From Ruminococcaceae bacterium D5 (lineage in GTDB: Bacteria > Bacillota > Clostridia > Oscillospirales > Ruminococcaceae), in NCBI GenBank assembly GCA_900113995.1, contig FORK01000007.1, positions 1 through 64,000 on the forward strand: 64,000 nucleotides of DNA, written 5' to 3'. The number at the start of each line of letters is the position of its first letter. The first letter of the stretch is position 1. This document shows positions 51,080 to 59,732 of the stretch, one piece after another. Position numbers and translations under genes: made by a program. The notes under the pieces are model-generated. The model was not told the DNA's origin, made no database searches, and saw only the letters and a list, made by a program, of their open reading frames with translations.

Positions 51080-51610
51080 TCAGTCGGCCTGCCGGGACAC
51101 CGTGTGTTCCAGCAGCAGACAGACCTCATGCACCGCACCCAGTACGACGCCGACGAACACCGGCAGATAGACGAGACTCATTGGGATATGCATGGTGGGG
51201 GAAGCTTGCGCCATCTGAAAGATCTTCACCATATAGCTGAAAAAGATCTTGCCGAACGCAACGAGAAACAGGAAGGTGGAAACGATGGCCAGTATCTCGA
51301 GAATATTGAGCGCATGGGCCTTGTCCTTGATTTTCGACTTAATGATGATCTGCTGCAAAATGTCGATCTCGGTATGGCTGCCATCGTAGATGGCATAGGC
51401 CGAACCGATATAGGTCAGCCAGATGAACAGGTAGCGGGTGAGCTCCTCGGCCCACGCGACCGAGATGAAGAGAAAATAGCGGCACACGACCTCCACAAAG
51501 ATGCATGCCACAAGACTGATCGTGATAAGAGCCATGATAAAGGTTTCGATGGAAAGAAGACTTTTGTTTACGAGCCTTGCGCTCGTGAGCAATTTGCTTC
51601 GTGCATTCAT
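51080..51610 (-). CDS. dctQ: TRAP transporter small permease (DctQ)
   Basis: The 176-residue protein has four helices and the hallmark SVAWAEELTRYLFIWLTYIG near 48-67. It partners DctM, 31 nt downstream. The ATG at 51610 is preceded by ggggaga. Confidence 0.88.
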   Translation of the reverse strand: MNARSKLLTSARLVNKSLLSIETFIMALITISLVACIFVEVVCRYFLFISVAWAEELTRYLFIWLTYIGSAYAIYDGSHTEIDILQQIIIKSKIKDKAHALNILEILAIVSTFLFLVAFGKIFFSYMVKIFQMAQASPTMHIPMSLVYLPVFVGVVLGAVHEVCLLLEHTVSRQAD

Positions 51611-51782
51611 ACTATGTTCTCCCCTGCGTGTTTGGCGGACAGCCTGCGAAAACGTTTCTGAAAAGGCGAGCCTGAAGTTTTCGTTTGGGAAAACAACAGA
51701 CTCGCACTTTCAGATGCTGTTTTTCGCACGTTTTACGCAGCAGTCCTTGTGCGGATGTGCGAAACCGGCGTGCCTGTGGTGA

Positions 51783-52859
51783 TTACTTGGTGGAAAGCGT
51801 CTTGTAGTCGCCGCTGATGATGACATCCATGATATCCTTGCCATACTTATCGTAGCTCTCGTCCCAGATCTGCTTGTAGATTTCCTGGAGGGAAGCCTTC
51901 ATCGCATCGGAGGGCTGGTCAACGGTCCACTGTCCCTTTGCGACGCCATCCTTCATCATGGAATCGGTCTTTTCGCGGAAGAACTTGGTGAACTCATCGG
52001 AAGCGGTCTGCGCGCACTCGGCAAAGATAGCCTTGTCGGCGTCGTCGAGCTTGTTCCAGAAGGGGGCGCCCGCAATGAAGCAACCGCCGGAGTAGCAGTA
52101 GTTGATTTCAGTGATGTGGGTGATAATGTCGGTGATTCCCTGATTCGTGTAGTTGAATACGGCGTTGTCAAGGCCGTCAACGGTGCCGGTCTGCAGCGCG
52201 TTGAGCACCTCAGAACCGGAGATCATTGCAGGCAGCGCTCCGCACTTCTCATAGAAGCTGACGATGGATTCGACCGAGGGGGTGCGGATCTTCAGGCCCG
52301 CGATGTCGCTCATCTCGGTGACCGGGCGTTTGATGTTGCCCACTTGGCGGAAGCCGTTGCAGTAGGAGGAAATGCGAATAAGGTCACTCTTCGCCATCAC
52401 CTCGGCGACCTTGTCGGCGATCCAGCCGTTGTTGTAGTAAGCGTCCGCCTCCTCGTAATTGGCGACCAGACCGGGCAGCCATGCGAAGCCCAGAGTTCCG
52501 TTGAGAACGCCGTCCATCGTCATATCGTCGCTCATCAGAACATCGAGGGTGCCCATCTGCAGCATCTGGGCGGCATCGGCGCCGGTGCCCAGCGAGCCAG
52601 CGGCAATTACGTTTGCCTCATAGCGCCCGCCGGTCTTTTCCTTGACCAGTTCTGCGAAGCGCTCCACATAAGGGGCCCGGTCGCCGGTGACATCTGCGGT
52701 TACGGTGAAGGTGACGGCTTTGGCAGGAGCAGCCTCGGAGGCAGCCGCCGCGCTCGAGGCCGGTGCTGCGCTGGAAGCGCTGCCGCCGCAGCCTGCGAGG
52801 GAACCTGCGAGCATCGCTGCGGAAATGGCGAGCGATAAGAACTTACCAAACTTTTTCAT
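51783..52859 (-). CDS. dctP: TRAP transporter solute-binding lipoprotein (DctP)
   Basis: The 358-residue product has a signal peptide with lipobox LAGC and an Ala/Ser tether. The DctP fold follows: VTADVTGDRAPYVERFAELV, GLKIRTPSVESIV with the carboxylate-binding arginine, and ALQTGTVDGLDNAVFNYTN. It delivers an acid to DctQM. The gaps to both neighbours (87 and 172 nt) are longer than elsewhere in the operon, which may let this gene be expressed at a higher level, as is common for binding proteins. Confidence 0.92.
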   Translation of the reverse strand: MKKFGKFLSLAISAAMLAGSLAGCGGSASSAAPASSAAAASEAAPAKAVTFTVTADVTGDRAPYVERFAELVKEKTGGRYEANVIAAGSLGTGADAAQMLQMGTLDVLMSDDMTMDGVLNGTLGFAWLPGLVANYEEADAYYNNGWIADKVAEVMAKSDLIRISSYCNGFRQVGNIKRPVTEMSDIAGLKIRTPSVESIVSFYEKCGALPAMISGSEVLNALQTGTVDGLDNAVFNYTNQGITDIITHITEINYCYSGGCFIAGAPFWNKLDDADKAIFAECAQTASDEFTKFFREKTDSMMKDGVAKGQWTVDQPSDAMKASLQEIYKQIWDESYDKYGKDIMDVIISGDYKTLSTK

Positions 52860-52946
52860 AAATTTCCTCTCCTCTTACTGTTTACGATATAGCTTTTGGT
52901 ATATAAACCGCGAAACGCGGTCAAACCCGATTGAATTCCTCTTGTG

Positions 52947-53549
52947 CTATCTGGTGAGAAGGGCCTGCAATACGGCAATCTTGGCGGTGTCCTCCAGCAG
53001 CTCCACCTGATGGAAGCATTCCTGCATCGTCCTGCCCAGCGCGAGTATGCCGTGCCCTTCCATCAGAAAAGCTGTAATGTTTGCGGGCGCCGCCGCTACA
53101 GTTCGAACGACATTTTCAGCAAGCTCCTGCGAGCCGGGGGCTGCATCCGGGATGATCGGCACGTCGATGAGCTTGAGCTTGGCCGATTCGGTATAGAGCG
53201 GCAGCGGCTTTTTCTGAAGCGTCCACACCACCGAATAGGCCGGGTGAACGTGGATGACGCATCTGACCTCGGGACGCACCCTGTAGACGCCGGCATGGAA
53301 GAGCGTTTCCTTGGAGGGCCGTAAATGCTGATTCTTTTCGATCACGGCTCCCTTGAGATCACAGAGCACCAGCGAATCGGGCGTAATCTCACGCAGCGGA
53401 GCGTTGCTCGCGGTAATCAGCATATCGCTGCCGCAGCGTTCACTCACATTCCCCCCTGCGGCGCTGACAAGATTTCTGTCATAGAGCAGTCCGGAGTAGC
53501 GAATAATGTCCTCCATCTCTGAGCGGTAGTTTCGTTCCCATATCCAGTC
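52947..53549 (-). CDS. Class II aldolase/adducin family protein (OtnC/FucA type)
   Basis: Start is the ATG at 53549 after gggagga. The 200-residue protein has the zinc-site HVHPAYSVVW near 90 and the later MEGHGIL, the phosphate loop SAAGGNVSERCG near 30 and a catalytic Glu in SKETLFH. Members cleave fuculose/ribulose phosphates or decarboxylate 3-oxo-tetronate 4-phosphate (OtnC). Placement directly after an OtnK-type kinase favours the OtnC reaction, giving dihydroxyacetone phosphate and CO2. This is inference from context. Confidence 0.85.
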   Translation of the reverse strand, partial: DWIWERNYRSEMEDIIRYSGLLYDRNLVSAAGGNVSERCGSDMLITASNAPLREITPDSLVLCDLKGAVIEKNQHLRPSKETLFHAGVYRVRPEVRCVIHVHPAYSVVWTLQKKPLPLYTESAKLKLIDVPIIPDAAPGSQELAENVVRTVAAAPANITAFLMEGHGILALGRTMQECFHQVELLEDTAKIAVLQALLTR

Positions 53550-53551
53550 CA

Positions 53552-54781
53552 TCAACATTCCTCCCGGCGGCACATCATTTTTTCGAGCACCTGCAGGGTA
53601 CCCATGCTGCCGCCCTTGAGCGCAAATTCGCGGCCGGCGAGCATTCCGTCGAGGATAACGCCCTGCGCCACGCCCGGTTCAAGCTGACGCCCAAGCTCAA
53701 GATGCTGTACGCCGATCTCGCGGAAAATGGCCTGCGAGGTTTCTCCGCCTACAATCACCAGCCGGTCAAAGGCGGCCCGTCCGCACACGAGCGGCGCTAA
53801 ACGGGCGAAGCACTCCATGATCTTTTGGCTGGTGCCAGGCTTGTAGGAATATTTTTTAACCTGCGGAAAGATCATGACGTTGCTGCTGCAATTTTCTGCG
53901 AGCGCTTCCTCCGCTGCGTTCTGGAGTACGGTTTCGTCGCCGTCTATGTAGTCGTCAATGCGCACCGGTACGAGCGCCAAGCCCTTTTCAGCGGAATATT
54001 GCATCTGCCGCTGCGCGATCTCATAGGCCGAGGCACAGAAGCCGAGGCAGCGAACCTCGCGCACAACGCTGCTTTCGACGATTGGATTACCGTAAAGATA
54101 CTGCGCAAGGCCATCCGCCATACCGAGCGATCCGGTCCAGAATACCTTCGGATAGAGCGGCTGCAGGCTTTCGATGATGTGCAGCGTATCCGCGCGGGTT
54201 ATCGCGTCAAACACGAGGATGCGGCAGCCGCGTTTGATCTCGGCACGGGTCTTTTCGACAAGTGAGCCGCCCTTGACGGAGTCGATATCCACAAGGCCGA
54301 TCGGGATGTTGGTGTCGTGTCCGAGAATGTCAGGGATAAAGGATTCCTTTGGCGGAAAGATCGGGTCCTTCGCATACACCGATTTCGGAAGGATCTGTCC
54401 TTCACAGTATTGGTGCCCATACAGGGTGAAGGTGCCAAGATCGGGGGCGTTGTCAATGATGAAAACGAGATAGTCCGGCCAGGCCTGCAAAAGTCCTTCC
54501 AGTTCATAGGCGTCGTTGCCGCGAAAACCGGTGCCGATCTTCTTCATAAAGATCGTGTTCCCATGGTGCGGCAGCTTTTCGCAAAGACTGCGGTGCAGGC
54601 TGCGGGCAGTGTCCTTCGGCGTGTTTCGTGAGGAGAGATTGACCGAAAGCAGTTGTCCATCTTCACGGGAAAGATCGCAGTCGCCGGAAACACATATTTT
54701 AAGCCGCCGGCCGCGCGCCGTGAAATAGCTGCCGGAATCGGCCGCACCGGTGAGATCATCGGTGATTTCGGTAAAGATCAT
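53552..54781 (-). CDS. Four-carbon acid sugar kinase (DUF1537, OtnK type)
   Basis: Start is the ATG at 54781 after agagg, giving 409 residues. It begins with the family signature MIFTEITDDLTGAADSGSYF (substrate-binding DDLTGA). The C-terminal ATP-binding segments ALVCGRAAFDRLVIVGGETSQA and LELGRQLEPGVAQG follow. DUF1537 kinases phosphorylate 3-oxo-tetronate, erythronate, threonate or similar C4 acids. It is the first gene of the operon, behind promoter and palindrome, and overlaps by context with the aldolase gene 2 nt later. No PdxA2- or LtnD-type dehydrogenase lies in the window. Confidence 0.87.
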   Translation of the reverse strand: MIFTEITDDLTGAADSGSYFTARGRRLKICVSGDCDLSREDGQLLSVNLSSRNTPKDTARSLHRSLCEKLPHHGNTIFMKKIGTGFRGNDAYELEGLLQAWPDYLVFIIDNAPDLGTFTLYGHQYCEGQILPKSVYAKDPIFPPKESFIPDILGHDTNIPIGLVDIDSVKGGSLVEKTRAEIKRGCRILVFDAITRADTLHIIESLQPLYPKVFWTGSLGMADGLAQYLYGNPIVESSVVREVRCLGFCASAYEIAQRQMQYSAEKGLALVPVRIDDYIDGDETVLQNAAEEALAENCSSNVMIFPQVKKYSYKPGTSQKIMECFARLAPLVCGRAAFDRLVIVGGETSQAIFREIGVQHLELGRQLEPGVAQGVILDGMLAGREFALKGGSMGTLQVLEKMMCRREEC

Positions 54782-54797
54782 GGTTTTAACCTCTTCT

Positions 54798-54827
54798 AAA
54801 AATAATGTTCGTTCGAACATTATTTTT
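54798..54827. promoter_or_regulatory. Perfect operator palindrome of the sugar-acid operon
   Basis: A 14-bp perfect inverted repeat with a 2-nt centre (54798-54811 with 54814-54827; half-site CGAACATTATTTTT) lies between the predicted transcription start and the OtnK-type ATG. A related half-site (cgaacaaacattattta) lies at about 54967-54984. The DeoR protein encoded next door is the likely ligand. Confidence 0.8.
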
Positions 54828-54853
54828 TGTGATTGTGTTGCTTTACGAGTGTT

Positions 54854-54882
54854 AAATTATCATTGTCAGCGCTGAATGTCAA
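54854..54882 (-). promoter_or_regulatory. Promoter of the sugar-acid operon
   Basis: On the reverse strand TTGACA (54877-54882) and TAATTT (54854-54859) are spaced 17 bp. The operator lies just downstream, consistent with roadblock repression. Confidence 0.7.
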
Positions 54883-54997
54883 TTGCTGCAACCGATTTTT
54901 GTAAATTACGACATGATTCAATTGGCTATTTTGTTGTTTTAGTCAAAATATTGGGCTTATTTATGATCGAACAAACATTATTTATTTTGAATAGTGA

Positions 54998-55034
54998 AAA
55001 ACCCAGCCGCGTGCAGAGACACGCGGCTGGGTTT
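54998..55034 (-). terminator. Terminator of the deoR-type gene
   Basis: A 15-bp perfect stem (54999-55013 with 55020-55034) with a 6-nt loop and TTTTT on the reverse strand separates the regulator from the structural operon. Confidence 0.88.
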
Positions 55035-55063
55035 CAGACAACATTTTTGAGATCTTTTGCGGT

Positions 55064-55855
55064 TCACACAATCTTGAGGCGGATTCCGATATCATGCAGC
55101 AGCGTACGCCAGTCTTCCGAAATTCCGTCGTCGGTCACGATGGTGTTGATCTCATCGAGTTCGGCAAAGTGATTGGCTTTCACCGCGCCGAACTTACTTG
55201 AGTCGGTGAGCAGTACCTTGCTGGCCGAGGATTCAATGATGGCGCGCTTGCTGTCGACGCTGTGTGCGTTGATGCAGGTGATTCCCAGCGAACGGTGTAC
55301 ACCTGAGGTCGAAATGAATGCCTTGTTGGCGCGGTGACGGCGGATGAACTCCACCGATTCCGCTGAGGCAAACATCTGGTCCTCCGGGTAGTAATACCCT
55401 CCGGGAAAGATCGTTTTGATGTTGGGATGCTTTAAAAGCTCCGTTAAAATGCCGAAATTGTAACAGACCACCGTAAACTCGAATTCGGTGGGCAGATGGG
55501 AAGTCACGCGGGAGACCGTGGTGCCGTTGTCGAGAAAGATCCAGTCCCCCGGCTCAATGAGCGATGCGGCATACTGTGCGATGCGGTCCTTTGAGCTGAT
55601 GTTTTGGATGCGCGCCATGCGCAGATCGTAGACCTCGCCGTTAATGGCGTATTCCGCGCCGCCGCGGGCAAGTGTCGCGAAGCCATAGCTGCGCTCCAGC
55701 ACATGGTTTTTTCGCAAAATTTCCAGATCGCGGCGCACCGTCATCTCCGAAACGCCGAGAGTTTCGGCCAGCTCCTTCACCGCAATGCGCTGGTTCTTTT
55801 TCAAAAGCTCCAACACCTTCACCATGCGGTTTTCCTTTGCGCTTCCCCTACTCAT
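55064..55855 (-). CDS. DeoR-family transcriptional regulator
   Basis: Start is the ATG at 55855 behind agaaggg; the longer frame to 55954 lacks an SD. The 263-residue protein has an N-terminal winged HTH (RMVKVLELLKKNQRIAVKEL, then AETLGVSEMTVRRDL). It also has a DeoR effector domain with DNGTTVSRVTSHL and the C-terminal VLLTDSSKFGAVKANHFAEL, which bind a phosphorylated sugar. It likely represses the downstream kinase/aldolase/TRAP operon through the palindrome at 54798-54827. A terminator separates the two units. Confidence 0.92.
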   Translation of the reverse strand: MSRGSAKENRMVKVLELLKKNQRIAVKELAETLGVSEMTVRRDLEILRKNHVLERSYGFATLARGGAEYAINGEVYDLRMARIQNISSKDRIAQYAASLIEPGDWIFLDNGTTVSRVTSHLPTEFEFTVVCYNFGILTELLKHPNIKTIFPGGYYYPEDQMFASAESVEFIRRHRANKAFISTSGVHRSLGITCINAHSVDSKRAIIESSASKVLLTDSSKFGAVKANHFAELDEINTIVTDDGISEDWRTLLHDIGIRLKIV

Positions 55856-55913
55856 GCCAGACCCTTCTTTTGTGTTATTTATGTGCAATGAAACAGCATG
55901 TTTGTTTTCTTCC

Positions 55914-55942
55914 ATTATGCACACAATTTTTGTTTGATGCAA
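55914..55942 (-). promoter_or_regulatory. Promoter of the deoR-type gene
   Basis: On the reverse strand TTGCAT (55937-55942) and CATAAT (55914-55919) are 17 bp apart, 59 bp upstream of the ATG. Confidence 0.5.
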
Positions 55943-56610
55943 CACTTTTTGCAAATTTATTTGGCATTTTCCGGAAAAGTTTGCTCCCTTGGCGTTTCAA
56001 AAGGCAAACTTTTTCGAACCCGCTTTTCACGTGTACGAAAAAGATGCGGCATATGATGTATAACGCCAAGAACAAGCTGGAGCCGAGGGCTGCCTTTTCC
56101 CGTGTGCGAGGCTGTTTCCCATGTGCGAGAAAGATACGGCTTATGATAACCATGTACCGCTGCCGTACAGATGCGGGCATCCGGCTGTGCCTTGAGTTCT
56201 CTCCAATTCAGAGGAGCATTCGAAGATATTCCGGTCAAGCCCAGTTGAAGATTGCTGTCAGGAAAACGAAGACGCCCAAGGGCCGCGTGGAAAAGCGGTT
56301 CAATGCGGTGTGCTGTCGAAAGAGGCAGGAAATGCCCGAATTTTAAGCGGACATCGCGGACGGCTTACAGACACAGGAAGTCCTGCCGGAGAAAAATCGA
56401 ACCGGCTCTGCGATGTTCAGGCCGCTGGCAGTGGAGGAGATTTTTCGAAACCGCTCCATTGCGGAGAGAATGATCTTTTGTTATACTGAAAACAATACCG
56501 CGGCATTCTCTTCCGCGGTGCGTGAAAGAAGGGCTGCGGGCAGGTGTTGCCGCGAAGCATTGACAGGCGGCATTCTGTCCCGCGGTGCGTGAAAGAAGGA
56601 GGCGTTCCTT
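55943..56610. repeat. Intergenic region with short direct repeats, no gene seen
   Basis: Two approximate direct repeats are visible. gcggcattct followed by ccgcggtgcgtgaaagaagg occurs at about 56501-56530 and again at about 56572-56601. A looser pair around gtgtacgaaaaagatgcggc recurs at 56032 and 56123. No reading frame of either strand looks like a protein. The second copy of the first repeat supplies the SD of the DUF3842 gene. Confidence 0.5.
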
Positions 56611-57024
56611 TTGACAATTGTTGTGATCGACGGACAGGGCGGAGGAATCGGAGGCAGGCTGATCGAACAGCTGCGCCCGTATCTGCCCGACGCGGAAATT
56701 ATTGCAGTGGGGACAAACGGTATGGCTACCGCCGCGATGCTGCGCGCGGGTGCGAATATCGGGGCGACAGGGGAAAATGCCGCTGTTTATAACTGCCGGG
56801 ACGCCGATATCATCGCCGGACCGATCGGCATCATGCAGGCCAATGCGATGTATGGGGAGCTGACCCCTGCAATCGCCCGGGCGGTAGGGGAGAGCCCCGC
56901 GCGGCGGGTGCTGATTCCCGTCAGCCGCAGCCGGACTTATCTGGCGGGGCTGGCTGAAAAGCCCGCCTCCCGCTATCTCGAGGACGCGGTAGGACTGATT
57001 GTTTCGCTGGCAAAGGAGGAATAA
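56611..57024 (+). CDS. DUF3842 family protein
   Basis: The start codon is TTG at 56611, with aaggagg about ten bases upstream. The 137-residue protein begins with a Rossmann-like strand and glycine loop VVIDGQGGGIGGRLIEQL, then AVGTNGMATAAMLRAGAN, ATGENAAVYNC and ADIIAGPIGIM. This matches the conserved DUF3842 family of Clostridia, function unknown. It is 3 nt before the next gene, so the two are co-transcribed. Confidence 0.85.
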   Translation: MTIVVIDGQGGGIGGRLIEQLRPYLPDAEIIAVGTNGMATAAMLRAGANIGATGENAAVYNCRDADIIAGPIGIMQANAMYGELTPAIARAVGESPARRVLIPVSRSRTYLAGLAEKPASRYLEDAVGLIVSLAKEE

Positions 57025-57027
57025 CAG

Positions 57028-57447
57028 ATGGCGCAAAGAAATTCCGGAAGAGCTCCGGCTCCGAACAGCGGCCTGATCCGGCTGATCATCCTTGCGGTGT
57101 TTTTGGCGGCTTCCATCGGACCGCTCGGGGTTTTCCTGCTGATCGCGGGAGGCGCCGCCTATGCCTTCTGGAAATACCGGAAGAAAGAAGAAAACGGGTC
57201 TGTTTCATCCCTCGGAGAGTCGGAAAATCCGTCCGAAACTCTCTCCCCGGTGCGGCATCCCGCGCGGCCGAAGACTGCCCCTCACACGGCGGGACGGCGC
57301 AAAACGCCCTCCGGCACGCCGCTTTCCCTTTCCGGGGAGCAGGGCCGTTGTGCGGAGGAGCTGCTGGACCTGCTGCATGCGGGAATCATCGAGCGGGACG
57401 AGTATAATGATCGGATGCGGCAGCTGAAGATGGGGAAAAGTGGCTGA
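57028..57447 (+). CDS. Small membrane protein with C-terminal SHOCT-like domain
   Basis: The 139-residue protein has one or two hydrophobic helices (about 14-48), a low-complexity Ser/Pro/basic linker, and a C-terminal helical pair AEELLDLLHAGIIERDEYNDRMRQLK. The last part fits the SHOCT oligomerisation motif. The function is unknown. Coupled to DUF3842. Confidence 0.7.
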   Translation: MAQRNSGRAPAPNSGLIRLIILAVFLAASIGPLGVFLLIAGGAAYAFWKYRKKEENGSVSSLGESENPSETLSPVRHPARPKTAPHTAGRRKTPSGTPLSLSGEQGRCAEELLDLLHAGIIERDEYNDRMRQLKMGKSG

Positions 57448-57558
57448 AGCGCTGACGGCCTTCCATTCGGGGGAAGTCGTGCGGTGCTCTGACGGCCGCT
57501 GCCGGAGGAGGCTTTGCCGCCGGATTCCCGGCGTGTATGCCGGCGCAGTGCGGCTTCA

Positions 57559-57585
57559 GCGGGATTTTTCCCGCCGGGGCTTTTT
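57559..57585 (+). terminator. Intrinsic terminator
   Basis: A 6-bp GC-rich stem (57559-57564 with 57569-57574) is followed by ccggggcttttt. It likely ends the DUF3842 operon. Confidence 0.45.
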
Positions 57586-57678
57586 CTTTATACCTTGTTT
57601 GCCGGAAGCCGGAAGCTCCGACGGCGGGGTGTTCCCGGAATCGTTACAAACTGTTTATCAAATCTCTGCCTGCATTTG

Positions 57679-57707
57679 TTGCTTTTTGGTGCTTTTCTCG
57701 GTATAAT
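57679..57707 (+). promoter_or_regulatory. Promoter of the M50 protease / scpAB operon
   Basis: TTGCTT (57679-57684) and a perfect TATAAT (57702-57707) are 17 bp apart, 27 bp before the ATG. Confidence 0.7.
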
Positions 57708-57733
57708 ATTGGGATACAGAGAGGAGAAATGCC

Positions 57734-58387
57734 ATGTTTACCAGCCTTTTCGCCGGTTTGACCCTGCAGCGGCTGCTCGCCCGGGTTATTGTGCTGATGA
57801 CCGCCATCCCGGTCCACGAGGCCGCGCATGCCTGGGCGGCCGACAAGATGGGAGATCCGACCGCCCGCTATTATAAACGGATCAGCCTCAACCCGCTCGA
57901 CCATATCGATCCGATCGGTGCGGTCATGATTCTGCTCTTCGGCTTCGGCTTCGCCCGACCGGTGCCGGTCAACTCGATGCATTTCCGCGACCGAGACAAA
58001 GGGATTATTGTCACCAGTCTCGCAGGTCCTTTCTCCAACGTTCTGATGGCGCTTGTCTGTCTGGTGGTCACCAAGCTGCTGCTGCTCGCTTATTACGCGA
58101 CCGGGCTGGATGCGCTGGCCGGAGTATTCGGAGTTTTTTCCTACATGGTGAGCGTCAACCTTTCGCTGGCTGTTTTTAACCTGATTCCTCTGCCGCCGCT
58201 CGATGGATATCACGCCATCTGTCCTCTGTTGCCGAGGGAGCTTTACTGGAAGATTCAGCCCTATGAGCAGCAGATGCTCTGGCTCATCATCATTTTGATC
58301 GGCCTCGGCGCGTTCGACGGAATCATCGGTTTTTTTGTCGCGCTACTCTATCGGGTCATCGATGCGATGACCTTCTTTCTGGGCTGA
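57734..58387 (+). CDS. Site-2 protease family (M50) membrane protein
   Basis: The 217-residue integral membrane protein has the zinc motif HEAAH near 28 and the second ligand NLIPLPPLDGYH near 155, as in the YwhC/rhomboid-like M50 group next to scpA in Firmicutes. It has about five helices, and the active site faces the membrane. Its natural substrate is unknown. It is 17 nt before scpA. Confidence 0.9.
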   Translation: MFTSLFAGLTLQRLLARVIVLMTAIPVHEAAHAWAADKMGDPTARYYKRISLNPLDHIDPIGAVMILLFGFGFARPVPVNSMHFRDRDKGIIVTSLAGPFSNVLMALVCLVVTKLLLLAYYATGLDALAGVFGVFSYMVSVNLSLAVFNLIPLPPLDGYHAICPLLPRELYWKIQPYEQQMLWLIIILIGLGAFDGIIGFFVALLYRVIDAMTFFLG

Positions 58388-58404
58388 CGGAAAGGAAAGG
58401 AACG

Positions 58405-59139
58405 ATGATACAACCTTCCTTTCGGCTTTCGGAATTCGAAGGCCCGCTCGATCTGCTGCTGCATCTGATCGCCAAGCATAAGCTGGATATCCTTGATATC
58501 GAAATTTCCGAGCTGCTGCGCCAGTATCTCGCCTTTATTGAGAACCGCGCGGATCAGGATCTCGAGGTTGCAAGCGAATTCCTTGAGATGGCTGCGCGTC
58601 TGGTGCATATTAAGACGGTAATGCTGCTGCCCCGCCACGAGGAGGAGGCCGATGATCTCAAGGCAAAGCTGACCGGAGAACTGATGGAATACCGGCTTTG
58701 CAGGCTGGCGGCTTCCGAGCTGCTGCTGCGGGCGCAGGAGCATCAGGTTTTCATCCGCAGGCCCGCCGATATTCCGGTGGATATGGCCTACCGCCTGAGC
58801 CATCCCGCTTCACTGCTGCTGGAAGCTGCGGCCGGGGCTACCGGACGGGCGGTGCGCCGGCGGCCGGTTCCTCCGGCGGCCTTTTCGGGAATCGTCCGCC
58901 GCCGGGTTGTCTCGGTCGGGTCGAGGATTATCCACCTGATGCGCCGGCTTTATGCGCACCCGACCCTTGGCTTTGGAGAGCTTTTTGCCGATCAGCAGGA
59001 CCGAAGCGAGCTGGTGGCGACCTTTCTTGCCCTGCTTGAACTGATCAAGGGCGGGCGGGTGACCGTCTCGGACGACGGGGACACCGTCACCTTTTACAAA
59101 TCGCGCCAGGCGCGCGCCGACGAGGTAACAACAGTATGA
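58405..59139 (+). CDS. scpA: Segregation and condensation protein A
   Basis: The 244-residue kleisin has the N-terminal FEGPLDLLLHLIAKHKLDI (10-28), followed by acidic EFLEMAARLVHIKTVMLLPR, and a C-terminal winged-helix with HLMRRLYAHPTLGFGELFAD and VATFLALLELIKGGRV. It binds SMC heads with ScpB. Its stop overlaps scpB by 4 nt. Confidence 0.95.
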   Translation: MIQPSFRLSEFEGPLDLLLHLIAKHKLDILDIEISELLRQYLAFIENRADQDLEVASEFLEMAARLVHIKTVMLLPRHEEEADDLKAKLTGELMEYRLCRLAASELLLRAQEHQVFIRRPADIPVDMAYRLSHPASLLLEAAAGATGRAVRRRPVPPAAFSGIVRRRVVSVGSRIIHLMRRLYAHPTLGFGELFADQQDRSELVATFLALLELIKGGRVTVSDDGDTVTFYKSRQARADEVTTV

Positions 59140-59720
59140 GCAAACAATTGGAATCAGCGGTGCTCGCGGTGCTTTTTGCTGTGGGAGAGCCGCTTGCCCC
59201 TTCCCGCCTTGCCGAGGCGCTCGAAACGAAGGAGGAGGTTGTGCGCAGCCTTCTGGAGCACCTTCGGGATACCCTTGAGGCGCAGGCGGGCGCCTTTCAG
59301 ATTCTGAATCTCAACGGGCAGTACCAGCTTGCCACCCGGGAGGAGCATACAGGCCTGATCCGCCGGGTGATGAATCAGCGGCGCAGCGTTCCGCTTTCAC
59401 AGGCCGCTCTCGAGGTGCTTGCGGCGGTGGCCTATAACCAGCCGGTGACCCGCGCCTATGTTGAGCAGGTGCGGGGGGTTGATTCGAGCAGCATCATTGC
59501 TTCGCTCGTTGAAAAGGGCCTGCTGGAGGAAGCCGGGCGGCTTGAGCTTCCCGGAAGGCCGATCTGCTATCAGACGACCCCAAATTTTCTGCGGACCTTT
59601 GGACTTTCTTCCCTCGAGGAGCTGCCGCTGACCGAACCCGCGCCCGGGGACGACCTGCCGGAGGATCTGATCGAAGGCCAGATCGGGTTTGACGACCCGG
59701 GTGTCTCCGCCGGAGAATAG
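59136..59720 (+). CDS. scpB: Segregation and condensation protein B
   Basis: The 194-residue protein has paired winged-helix domains: AVLAVLFAVGEPLAPSRLAEAL at the start and LSQAALEVLAAVAYNQPVTRAYVEQVRGVDSSS near 88-120, then the C-terminal FLRTFGLSSLEELP. It forms the SMC-ScpAB condensin needed for chromosome segregation. Confidence 0.95.
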   Translation: MSKQLESAVLAVLFAVGEPLAPSRLAEALETKEEVVRSLLEHLRDTLEAQAGAFQILNLNGQYQLATREEHTGLIRRVMNQRRSVPLSQAALEVLAAVAYNQPVTRAYVEQVRGVDSSSIIASLVEKGLLEEAGRLELPGRPICYQTTPNFLRTFGLSSLEELPLTEPAPGDDLPEDLIEGQIGFDDPGVSAGE

Positions 59721-59732
59721 GATGGTGATTGG

